Assembly (NCBI GenBank): GCA_946403255.1
Contig: CAMIZH010000004.1
Span: 1-34,588, forward strand
DNA from: an uncultured Peptoniphilaceae bacterium
GTDB taxonomy: Bacteria > Bacillota > Clostridia > Tissierellales > Peptoniphilaceae
DNA: 34,588 nucleotides
Reading direction: 5' to 3'
The notes under the pieces were generated by a model. That model was not told the DNA's origin. It saw only the letters and a list, made by a program, of their open reading frames with translations, and did not search any database. Made by a program: the position numbers and the translations under genes. Position 1 is the stretch's first letter. Every line of letters starts with the position of its first letter. Below, piece after piece: positions 20,421-28,417 of the stretch.

Positions 20421-21278
20421 ATGGCGAAAAAAAAAGGTCTTGGACGAGGTATTACAAATTTTATTGAGGACTCTGAAAAGGTAGAGGAAATATTAAAAGA
20501 CAGTAAAAAAGAAGATCTTTTAAATATTTCTTTAGATAAAATAACACCAAATAAAGAACAGGCTAGAAAATTTTTTGATGAGAAAAAACTTTTAGAATTA
20601 TCAGAATCTATAAAAGAATATGGTATTTTACAACCATTGGTTTTAAGAAAAGATGGAGATAGTTTTTTAATAATAGCTGGAGAGAGAAGATATAGAGCAG
20701 CAAAAAAAGCGGGTTTAAAAGAAGTTCCAGCACTTATAAAAGAAGTTTCTAAAGAAGATGCAGATAAAATATCTCTTATTGAAAATATTCAAAGACAAGA
20801 TTTAAACCCAATAGAAGAAGCTATTGGATATAAATCTGTTATGAAAGAATATGATTTGACGCAAGAAGAACTTTCTCAAGCAGTTGGTAAGAGTAGACAA
20901 TATATTGGAAATACAATAAGAATTTTAAAGCTAGATGAAAGAGTAATTAAATTTTTAGAAGAAGGTAGTTTAACTACATCTCATGCTAAAATCCTATTAT
21001 CAATAAAGGATAAAGAAAAGCAATATATAGAGGCGTTAAGAATTATTGAAAGTGGTTCATCTGTAAAAGATACTGAATACAGGATAAATAAAAAAAGAGA
21101 TAAAAAAGAAAAAAAACTGGATATTTTCTTAGAAGACGCTAGAAGAAACTTATCTGATATTTTAGGAACAAAGGTTGAGTTTAAGGGAAATGGTAAGATA
21201 AAAAAAATTGAAATAGAATACTATTCAGAGGAAGATCTTTCAAGAATTTGTGAGACAATTTTAAGGAGTGAAGATTGA
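20421..21278 (+). CDS. parB: Chromosome partitioning protein ParB (Spo0J)
   Basis: MAKKKGLGRGI; ISLDKITPNKEQARKFFDEKKLLELSESIKEYGILQPLVLR; IIAGERRYRAAKKAGL; LIENIQRQDLNPIEEA. ORF open from 20403; ATG 20421 preferred. Confidence 0.98.
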   Translation: MAKKKGLGRGITNFIEDSEKVEEILKDSKKEDLLNISLDKITPNKEQARKFFDEKKLLELSESIKEYGILQPLVLRKDGDSFLIIAGERRYRAAKKAGLKEVPALIKEVSKEDADKISLIENIQRQDLNPIEEAIGYKSVMKEYDLTQEELSQAVGKSRQYIGNTIRILKLDERVIKFLEEGSLTTSHAKILLSIKDKEKQYIEALRIIESGSSVKDTEYRINKKRDKKEKKLDIFLEDARRNLSDILGTKVEFKGNGKIKKIEIEYYSEEDLSRICETILRSED

Positions 21279-22168
21279 TGCAATATTACAACATGTACTT
21301 AGTAAACGCTTTTACAAATAGTGCGTTTAATGGAAATGCCACTGGTGTAATTATATCTGCAAATAAAATGAACTATGAAACTATGCAGAACACTGCAAAA
21401 GATTTAAATCAATCAGTAAGTGTTTTTGTAAATAGACTTGATATAGGACTTTACTCAACGAAATTTTTTACAGCAAAAAGAGAAATAAAATTATGTGGTC
21501 ATGCAACAATTGCAACTTTTTTTGCTCTTGCAGAAAATGAATATATTCAACCAAAAGAAAATGGAATTTTAAAAATAATGCAACATACTCAACTTGGTAA
21601 AATTCCTGTTGAAATAGAGTACTTTAATTCTAAAGTTAAAAATGTTTATATGAATTTAAATGTAGAGGCACTAGATAGGGAAATAACCGATGATGAAATT
21701 TTAAAAGGACTTAATATTAATAAAGAAGATTTAGGTCTTAATGGGGCTTATATAGCTCCAAAAAAAATCTCAACAGGTGGACATGATATAGTAATTCCAG
21801 TTCAAAGTGTAGAGGTTTTAGAAAAAATAAAATTAGAATATGATTATATGCAAAAACTTTCAGAAAAAGATGACATAATAAGTTTTCAAGTTTTTACAAT
21901 AGAAGAACTTGGTGAAGTTACTAAAGTAAGACAAAGAACTTTTTCGCCATCAATATGCGTAGAGGAAGAAGCAGGATCAGGAACTTCAACAGGAGCAACT
22001 TTATATTATATAAATAAATATGTATCAAATAAAACAGAAAAAATAGAGTCAACTCAAGGAGTAGAAATGGGAAGAACGTCATGTCTTTCAGCAAATATGA
22101 CATCAGAAAACACCGTAAGAGTGGGTGGAAGAGCGTTTGTATTTATGAATGGAGTATTAAATATTTAG
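21275..22168 (+). CDS. PhzF-family isomerase/epimerase
   Basis: YLVNAFTNSAFNGNATGVII; TKFFTAKREIKLCGHATIATFFAL; RTFSPSICVEEEAGSGTSTGATLYYI; VRVGGRAFVF. Confidence 0.93.
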   Translation: MMQYYNMYLVNAFTNSAFNGNATGVIISANKMNYETMQNTAKDLNQSVSVFVNRLDIGLYSTKFFTAKREIKLCGHATIATFFALAENEYIQPKENGILKIMQHTQLGKIPVEIEYFNSKVKNVYMNLNVEALDREITDDEILKGLNINKEDLGLNGAYIAPKKISTGGHDIVIPVQSVEVLEKIKLEYDYMQKLSEKDDIISFQVFTIEELGEVTKVRQRTFSPSICVEEEAGSGTSTGATLYYINKYVSNKTEKIESTQGVEMGRTSCLSANMTSENTVRVGGRAFVFMNGVLNI

Positions 22169-22179
22169 GATGTGATCTT

Positions 22180-22596
22180 ATTAGCAGACGGGAAAAAACA
22201 AAGGGAAAAAATAAAATATTTATTATATTATTTGTTGGATTATTGCTATTATTATCATATAAAGTTATAGGAAAAAGAAATAAAGTGTTAGAATTAAATT
22301 CTAAAAACATTTCTTATATAGAGCTTATGAAATATGACGAAAACACTATGACCACTATAAAAGACAATGTAAAAGTAAAGAAAATAGTAAGTTCTTTAAA
22401 TAGAATTAGTGGTGAAAGTTATGAAAAAGAAGTTGAAGATAGTGAAAATCTAGATTTTATAAATATATATGATAAATCTTTTAAAAAATTAGAAATAGCC
22501 AAAGATGGAACCTATTTAAAAGTAAATGGAATTGGTTATAAAATAAATAATAAAAGTTCAGATAGATTTGAAGAAGTTTTTAAAAAATATAATTAA
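22180..22596 (+). CDS. Small membrane-anchored protein, possible ATT start
   Basis: Frame open from 22081 but overlapping phzF; ISRREKTKGKNKIFIILFVGLLLLLSYKVIGKRNK… gives one TM segment after a basic N-terminus; SD AGGA 22167..22170 seven-plus nt before ATT 22180. Confidence 0.55.
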   Translation: MSRREKTKGKNKIFIILFVGLLLLLSYKVIGKRNKVLELNSKNISYIELMKYDENTMTTIKDNVKVKKIVSSLNRISGESYEKEVEDSENLDFINIYDKSFKKLEIAKDGTYLKVNGIGYKINNKSSDRFEEVFKKYN

Positions 22597-22637
22597 TGTG
22601 GATAAGTAAAAATAATTATTTTTAAAAGTTATTAACA
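22597..22637. promoter_or_regulatory. DnaA-box pair outside oriC
   Basis: TGTGGATAA 22597..22605 (perfect) and TTATTAACA 22629..22637 (box-like). Confidence 0.45.
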
Positions 22638-22638
22638 T

Positions 22639-22667
22639 GTGGGAGTTTATATACTCCCTATTTTTTT
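22639..22667 (+). terminator. Intrinsic terminator
   Basis: GGGAGT TTATAT ACTCCC followed by TATTTTTTT. Confidence 0.85.
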
Positions 22668-22820
22668 ATGATATTTTAAAAGAATTGAGGATAAATAGAA
22701 TCGTGGTTTTAGTTTAAATGAAAAATTGTATTTTGAGATTAAAAAACATTTATATTAAAAATAAATAAGAGATTAATAACTATAAGAAAATTTGAATAAA
22801 AGAAGGAAATAGCAAAAAAC

Positions 22821-22900
22821 AACGTGTAGTATTGCAACCAATGGCTTAAAATAAGGGTATGGAAAGCATGTAAAACCAATGTTGCGAATCTACACATCGA
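22821..22900. other. Imperfect inverted repeat / candidate structured RNA or mobile-element remnant
   Basis: Left arm GTGTAGTATTGCAAC (22824..22838) pairs with GTTGCGAATCTACAC (22881..22895); inner ATGGCTT/AAAGCAT arms. Confidence 0.45.
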
Positions 22901-22927
22901 TATACATATAAAATGACAATAAAAAAA

Positions 22928-22943
22928 TGCTCCACGTGGAGCA
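22928..22943. promoter_or_regulatory. parS-like site 3, also the predicted terminator of the minus-strand holin-like gene
   Basis: TGCTCCACGTGGAGCA directly abutting the stop codon (22944..22946); minus strand continues TTTTTTT. Confidence 0.75.
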
Positions 22944-23279
22944 TTAATCTTTAAATAATTTATTATTATCAGCAAGAAAAGTATCAACGATACCAATTAC
23001 AAAAGCGCCGATAATAGATCCAAAAATAGTTACAGAAAATCCACTTACAAAGAATCCTGTTAAGTAGATAATAATTACAGATGTGAAAAAGCCTAATGCG
23101 CCACGGCCCATAGGAGAGGCTTTCAGGCCTAAAAACTTATTAAAAGCCCAATCCAATACACCAATTACAATAGCAGCCATAATGGCAGCGGAGTAGTTAG
23201 TAATATGCATTGGACTAAAAAATGCGGCTATAGAAATAGCAAATCCACTTACTAAAATTTTGATTAATAATTTTAACAT
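22944..23279 (-). CDS. Phage holin family (superfamily IV, YvlD-like) membrane protein
   Basis: MLKLLIKILVSGFAISIAAFFSPMHITNYSAAIMAAIVIGVLDWAFNKFLGLKASPMGRGALGFFTSVIIIYLTGFFV…; start at 23279 with SD AGGAG. Confidence 0.8.
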   Translation of the reverse strand: MLKLLIKILVSGFAISIAAFFSPMHITNYSAAIMAAIVIGVLDWAFNKFLGLKASPMGRGALGFFTSVIIIYLTGFFVSGFSVTIFGSIIGAFVIGIVDTFLADNNKLFKD

Positions 23280-23375
23280 AAAATCACTCCTTTTTATAAT
23301 TATACCCATAGATATAATTAATAATAATATGGTATATATAAATTATAGACTATATGAGAGGAGAGGGACATTATT

Positions 23376-24025
23376 ATGGAAAAAATGGATATAATACTTT
23401 TATTAAAAGTTTTTGAAAATAGGGAGTTTGCAGAAAAATTTATTAGTGGAGAGATATATTGTAATTCTTTTCATTTTTTCTCAAATATAGAGGAAGATGG
23501 CAAACTTAGAGCTGATAAATATGAGGGAGCAAGCTATATTATAAATCCAAAAAAAGATACTATGATAGATATTTTAAAAATAAATTTAATAATGATGTAG
23601 AAATTTTTAGTTTATATTTCAATAAAAATAAGAATAAAAAAATGTTAAGTACATACTCAATTAGAAGAAATGAAGTTAAAAAAGATAAATATATTTCTCT
23701 TTATATAGATAAAAGAATGATGAAACTTGGGAATTATTTTGTAGTTATATATGATAAAGATAAATTTTTAGAAAGGTTAAAAAAAGAGGTAGAAAAAAGA
23801 GGGGTAAAGTATAGGATTGGAGGAGTTAAATATAAAGATATTAAAAACTATACTGGAAGATGGGATAATTTTACAAAACCTTTAGAGTATTCATATCAAA
23901 AAGAGTATAGAGTAGTAATAGAAGGAGAAGATTCTCAGCCAGAAATTATAAATATAGAAAGTATAAAAGATATAGCAAAAATTTATACTTTGGAAGAAAT
24001 AATGGAGTTAAATAATAGGGAGTAA
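23376..24025 (+). pseudogene. Uncharacterised protein split by a -1 frame change (ORFs 23376..23600 and 23642..24025)
   Basis: Joined product …NPKKDTMIDIL-K-NKFNNDVEIFSLYFNKNKNKKMLSTYSIRRNE…; the second frame is open back to the junction at 23573..23579 (TTTAAAA). Confidence 0.6.
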
Positions 24026-24036
24026 TGGTAAATAAA

Positions 24037-24060
24037 AAAAGAGATACTAAGATCTCTTTT
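24037..24060. terminator. Bidirectional terminator
   Basis: AAAAGAGAT ACTAAG ATCTCTTTT between convergent genes. Confidence 0.85.
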
Positions 24061-25249
24061 ATATTTTTTTAAATTGTTTAGATATAGCCCAATTAAAGAA
24101 TCCAAGACCTGGTTTTGGATCATCCCAAGCCCAAGTAGAATTAACTTTTTTAAATCTATAATCTTTAATTATTTGTCCCCAAGTCATTTGACCTGTTTTA
24201 ACATATTGCTTCATAGCAGGTATATCTTCGTATTTATATTTCCAATAGACATTCATATTTTTTTCTATTTTTGGACCAGAAAAATCTTCGCCAATAGAAT
24301 CTAAGAAGTACATAAGAGGAGTATTCATTCCCATATGAGCCTGTAACTCAGTAAAGTTTACAAATCGAACATTAACCTCAACTAGATAAATAATTCCTGT
24401 TTTTTCATCACGTTTAAGCTCAACTTCTGCAAAACCTCTATATTTAACAGATTTAAATAATGGCACACAGATATCATATAGCTCTTCAATATAATGTTGA
24501 CGAGCATAAGTGCTTGCACCAAAATTCACAGGCCATTGACGAATTTTATTTGTAGTCATGTAACTTACTGGATTTTGGTCTTTATCCATATAAACATCAA
24601 AGGAATAACAGTTAGTTTCAGGTCCTTTAATAATTCTTTGTACGAAAACATCTTGATTATCTTTTTTACACATCTCCATTTTTTCTTTTAATTCATTTTC
24701 ATTATTTATAAAAAGAACTTTGGATCTATATTTATTTACAAAAGGCATAGAATCACGAGGTTTTATAATACAAGGATAATCAAGTTCTTTAGTAACTCTT
24801 GAATATAGATTATCTTCATTCATATCAATAATTTCAGGAGTTTTAATGCCTAAAGGCTCAGTAAATTGTAAAAGTTCTTGTTTATCCATTAAAGTTCTAT
24901 AAAGACCTTGAATCTCATTTGGCCATAAGAAATATTCTTTTAGTTTATCGAAATTATCTTCCATAAATTCAACATAAAGATCTGCTGTTGGAAAAAGAAC
25001 AGGTTTATGAGATTGTTTTTTTGAATAATTAATTAAAAATTCAACACATTCTTTTTCATTATCTTTATAATGTGGAGCAATAAGTCTTTCTCTAACATAT
25101 TTAGAAACTCCGTAGCGAGTATCTTCATCATAATCAACAGTAGTAACATGTACTCCAGATCTTCCGAGATTTCTAACAACAGAAAGACCAATATAATAGT
25201 TAGTACCAAGAACAACTGCTTTATGTTTATATTTCATAAAATTAATCAC
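24059..25249 (-). CDS. ATP-grasp carboxylate-amine ligase (possibly D-aspartate ligase-like)
   Basis: KAVVLGTNYYIGLSVVRNLGRSGVHVTTVDYD…YPCIIKPRDS…DVFVQRIIKGPETNCYSFDVYMD…YRGFAEVELKRDEKTGIIYLVEVNVRF. Likely start 25237 (MKYKHKAVVLG). Confidence 0.85.
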   Translation of the reverse strand: MINFMKYKHKAVVLGTNYYIGLSVVRNLGRSGVHVTTVDYDEDTRYGVSKYVRERLIAPHYKDNEKECVEFLINYSKKQSHKPVLFPTADLYVEFMEDNFDKLKEYFLWPNEIQGLYRTLMDKQELLQFTEPLGIKTPEIIDMNEDNLYSRVTKELDYPCIIKPRDSMPFVNKYRSKVLFINNENELKEKMEMCKKDNQDVFVQRIIKGPETNCYSFDVYMDKDQNPVSYMTTNKIRQWPVNFGASTYARQHYIEELYDICVPLFKSVKYRGFAEVELKRDEKTGIIYLVEVNVRFVNFTELQAHMGMNTPLMYFLDSIGEDFSGPKIEKNMNVYWKYKYEDIPAMKQYVKTGQMTWGQIIKDYRFKKVNSTWAWDDPKPGLGFFNWAISKQFKKI

Positions 25250-25377
25250 ATCCTATTATTTATACAAATATTATAACATTAAAAAGTAAAAATAGTTTTC
25301 AAAAGGTGATTTTTGGATATAAAGTAAAGTAGAATTAGAGATTTAATTGATATTGATAATATATAGGAGGAATAAAT

Positions 25378-25878
25378 ATGAATATAACATTTGGTGGAAA
25401 CAAAGTAGCACTTGCAGGTGAAGAAATTAAAGTAGGAGTTAAAGCTCCAGAATTTAAAGCAGTAAAAACTGACTTATCAGAATTTGATTCAAAAGTTAAT
25501 GAAGGAAAAGTTATTATTTATTCTATTGCACCATCAATAGATACACCAGTTTGTTCATTACAAACAAGAACTTTTAACGAAGATGCAGCAGAACTTTCAA
25601 AAGATATTGAAATTATAACTATAACAGTAGATTTACCATTTGCTCAAGGAAGATTCTGTGCAAATGAAGGAATTGAAAATACATTAACAATTTCTGACTA
25701 TAATGGACATGACTTTGGAAAAAAATATGGATTTTTAATGACAGAAAACAAACTATTAGCTAGAGGAATTGTAATAGTTGGAAAAGATGGAAATGTAGAA
25801 TATGTAGAATATGTTCCAGAAGTAACAGATGAAGTAAACTTTGCAAAGGCATTAGAAGAAGCAAAAAAACTAGTATAA
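25378..25878 (+). CDS. tpx: Thiol peroxidase (Tpx, atypical 2-Cys peroxiredoxin)
   Basis: ITFGGNKVALAGEEIKVGVKAPEF; SIAPSIDTPVCSLQTRTFNEDAAEL; DLPFAQGRFCANEGIENTLTISDY. Confidence 0.97.
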   Translation: MNITFGGNKVALAGEEIKVGVKAPEFKAVKTDLSEFDSKVNEGKVIIYSIAPSIDTPVCSLQTRTFNEDAAELSKDIEIITITVDLPFAQGRFCANEGIENTLTISDYNGHDFGKKYGFLMTENKLLARGIVIVGKDGNVEYVEYVPEVTDEVNFAKALEEAKKLV

Positions 25879-25914
25879 CTTGAAAAAAAGCTTTAAAAGT
25901 GTTATAAAAACACT

Positions 25915-26394
25915 ATGAATATAAATATAATAGCAGTTGGAAAAGTTAAAGAAAAGTATATTTTAGAAGGAATTGCAGAGTTTAAAAAGAGGTTAACTCC
26001 ACATGCAAAAGTAACTATAATAGAAGTTTCTGATGAAGCAGCACCAGAAAACTTATCAGAAAGTGAAATGGAGATAGTTAAAAATAAAGAGGGAGAAAAA
26101 ATTCTTAAAAAAATAAAAGATCAAGATTTCGTTATAACTCTTGAAATAAAAGGAAAGAAATTAACCTCAGAAAAATTTGCAGAAAAAATTGAAAATATTC
26201 AAGTTATGGGTAGTTCAACTATAGATTTTGTAATAGGTGGTTCACTTGGTATATCAGATGAAATAATGAAAAGATCAAATTTTGCATTATCATTTTCAGA
26301 TATGACATTTCCACATCAATTAATGAGATTAATATTAATTGAACAAATTTATAGGTCATTCCGTATCTTAAATAATTTTCCATATCACAAGTAG
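25915..26394 (+). CDS. rlmH: 23S rRNA (pseudouridine1915-N3)-methyltransferase RlmH
   Basis: [82 protein letters not shown]. Confidence 0.98.
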   Translation: MNINIIAVGKVKEKYILEGIAEFKKRLTPHAKVTIIEVSDEAAPENLSESEMEIVKNKEGEKILKKIKDQDFVITLEIKGKKLTSEKFAEKIENIQVMGSSTIDFVIGGSLGISDEIMKRSNFALSFSDMTFPHQLMRLILIEQIYRSFRILNNFPYHK

Positions 26395-26395
26395 G

Positions 26396-26422
26396 AAAGT
26401 CACTTTTAAAGTGGCTTTTTTA
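26396..26422 (+). terminator. Intrinsic terminator after rlmH
   Basis: AAAGTCACTT TTA AAGTGGCTTTTTT. Confidence 0.88.
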
Positions 26423-26473
26423 ATTTTTAAATATATTTATATGTTAAAATATTATAGGAATAGAGGTGAATTT

Positions 26474-27358
26474 ATGAGTACTAGTAAATGGTTTAGTGAT
26501 TTTAATAAAAGTTTAAATATAAATGAGTTAGAAAAAATAATAATAGAAAAAGTTCAGAAAGAAATTTCAGAAATAATAAACTTTGAATATTGGAATAAGA
26601 AATCAAATAATTCAAATACAAAGCTTATAGGTTCTTTTGCACAAGGAACGTCAATAAAAGCATCTGAAATTGAGTTTTTAGTTGTGTTACCTGAGTATAT
26701 GTATAAAAGATATTATATACTTGGAAAAACAGGTGCAAAACTTCTAGTGGAAGATGTCCTAGTTAAAATAAAAAAAACTTTTTTAAATGCTAGAATTTCA
26801 AAAGATTTAAACAAGGTTTTAATAGAAGATAATGGAATTAGATTTACAATACTTCCAACTTTTTTAGAGGATGAAAAAACATATATTTATCCAGATATAA
26901 TTGGAAACTTTCCTTGGGTAAGCCAAGATATAGAAAGAAGTATTTTAGTAATAAATAAAAGAAATAAAGAAATGAAAAACAATTTAAATAATTTTGCAAA
27001 GATGATAAAAGTTTGGAATGATAGAAATAATGCACTTTTATCAGAAATTTTAATAGATTCAATGGTTTATGAATTTTTTGAAAATTATACTTTTGGAAAG
27101 ATTGAAGGATTTACATATTATGATATATATCATGCAGATTTTTTTAACTATTTATTAAAATGTGGTCCAGATTATTATTGGTATATACCAGGAACTACAA
27201 TTCCAGTAAAGCCTAGAAGTCCATATTTATTGCAAAAAATTTTAAAAGATAGTAGAGATATATCTAAAAAAGCAATAGATTTATATTTAAGTGAATATCC
27301 ATTACTTGCAAGAGACGAATGGATTAAATTATATGGAGAAAATTTTATAAATTTATAA
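26474..27358 (+). CDS. CD-NTase/SMODS-like nucleotidyltransferase-fold protein with degenerate active site
   Basis: GSFAQGTSIKASEIEFLVVLPEYMYKRYY…NGIRFTILPTFLEDEKTYIYPD…WVSQDIERSILVINKRNKEMKNNLNNFAKMIKVWNDRNNALLSEILIDSMVYEFFENY follows the SMODS + helical layout. Start ATG 26474 with SD gaggtg. Confidence 0.8.
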   Translation: MSTSKWFSDFNKSLNINELEKIIIEKVQKEISEIINFEYWNKKSNNSNTKLIGSFAQGTSIKASEIEFLVVLPEYMYKRYYILGKTGAKLLVEDVLVKIKKTFLNARISKDLNKVLIEDNGIRFTILPTFLEDEKTYIYPDIIGNFPWVSQDIERSILVINKRNKEMKNNLNNFAKMIKVWNDRNNALLSEILIDSMVYEFFENYTFGKIEGFTYYDIYHADFFNYLLKCGPDYYWYIPGTTIPVKPRSPYLLQKILKDSRDISKKAIDLYLSEYPLLARDEWIKLYGENFINL

Positions 27359-27361
27359 TAA

Positions 27362-27391
27362 AAAACCTAGAAATAAATCTAGGTTTTATTT
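27362..27391. terminator. Bidirectional terminator between convergent genes
   Basis: AAAACCTAGA AATAAA TCTAGGTTTT. Confidence 0.88.
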
Positions 27392-28417
27392 TTATTTAAT
27401 TTCAAGTGTTATTTCGCCACCTTTTTTAAAGGTACCTGTTATTTTTCCAGATTGTTCAGGAAGTTTTAAAGATTCAATATTTAAATAAAGCTCAGATGCT
27501 TTTTCATCGATTGCACTTTGATTTTTAAATAATAAATTATTATTTTGAGATTCATTTAAATAAAATTCAACATCATTTCCTAAGTTATATTTACCAACTA
27601 ATCTATAATCATAAGAAATCTTAGGGGAATTTTCGCTATGAGCATAGATAACTTGCCCAAAATCATTTGTGGAATATTCTGTAAAAGTTATATTTGTGTT
27701 GTTTATATTAATAGTTTCTGAAATTGGAATATTTTTAGTATTTTTGGTAAGTTCTGCACCAGATGTTGTAAAATCAAAATCCCATTTACCTTTAATTTTT
27801 TTAATATCATTATCGCCATTAAAAGTTTCAATTTTTCTAATTTTAATTTTAATATCTAAATTATCAGTATTATTTAAATCTGTTATTTTTGTAGATGTCA
27901 TTTCATTGTAAATATTGTTTCCAGCATCTTCTAGAGTTCCAGTTGAAGATGTTTCTTTAGCAGGTTTTCCATTTATGAAAATATCTTGATAGTAATGGAA
28001 ACCCTCTACTTTTGCAGGTAATTTAATATTTGTTGAAATAATAAGTTCATTTCTATTTATGGCAACTTCATTTATTTTTATACTTACTCCATTATCATAA
28101 ACTTCCTTATTGATTATTGATGTATATTTATCTAAATTTTTATTATTTCCAATGGCATTTGATAGGGAATAATTTATATTATAGAAAATAGATTCGGCAG
28201 CAGCATAGGCATTATTTCCAAATTCCGTGTTAAAAAGTCCTATTGTTAAAGTAAGTGCTGCAGCAACTGCAATATATTTTTTTCTGTTTTTCTTTTTAGT
28301 GTTATTTTTAAAATCTTTTTTCATTTTAATTTTCTCCAAATCATTTAGTTCGATTTTTTCATAGGAATCTAAATTAAAATCCTCGTCGTTTATTTTTTCA
28401 TATAAATTTTTATTCAA
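27392..28417 (-). CDS. DUF4179-type membrane anti-sigma factor
   Basis: Cytoplasmic N-terminus, KKYIAVAAALTLTIGLFNTEFGNNAYAAAESIFYNI TM segment, extracellular beta-rich C-terminus; adjacent to an ECF sigma gene. Confidence 0.8.
   Translation of the reverse strand: MNKNLYEKINDEDFNLDSYEKIELNDLEKIKMKKDFKNNTKKKNRKKYIAVAAALTLTIGLFNTEFGNNAYAAAESIFYNINYSLSNAIGNNKNLDKYTSIINKEVYDNGVSIKINEVAINRNELIISTNIKLPAKVEGFHYYQDIFINGKPAKETSSTGTLEDAGNNIYNEMTSTKITDLNNTDNLDIKIKIRKIETFNGDNDIKKIKGKWDFDFTTSGAELTKNTKNIPISETININNTNITFTEYSTNDFGQVIYAHSENSPKISYDYRLVGKYNLGNDVEFYLNESQNNNLLFKNQSAIDEKASELYLNIESLKLPEQSGKITGTFKKGGEITLEIK

Noticed and set aside
22739-22996. Minus-strand 85-aa ORF across parS site 3
   Set aside because: Overlaps the hairpin, parS and the holin-like gene end; composition looks non-coding.
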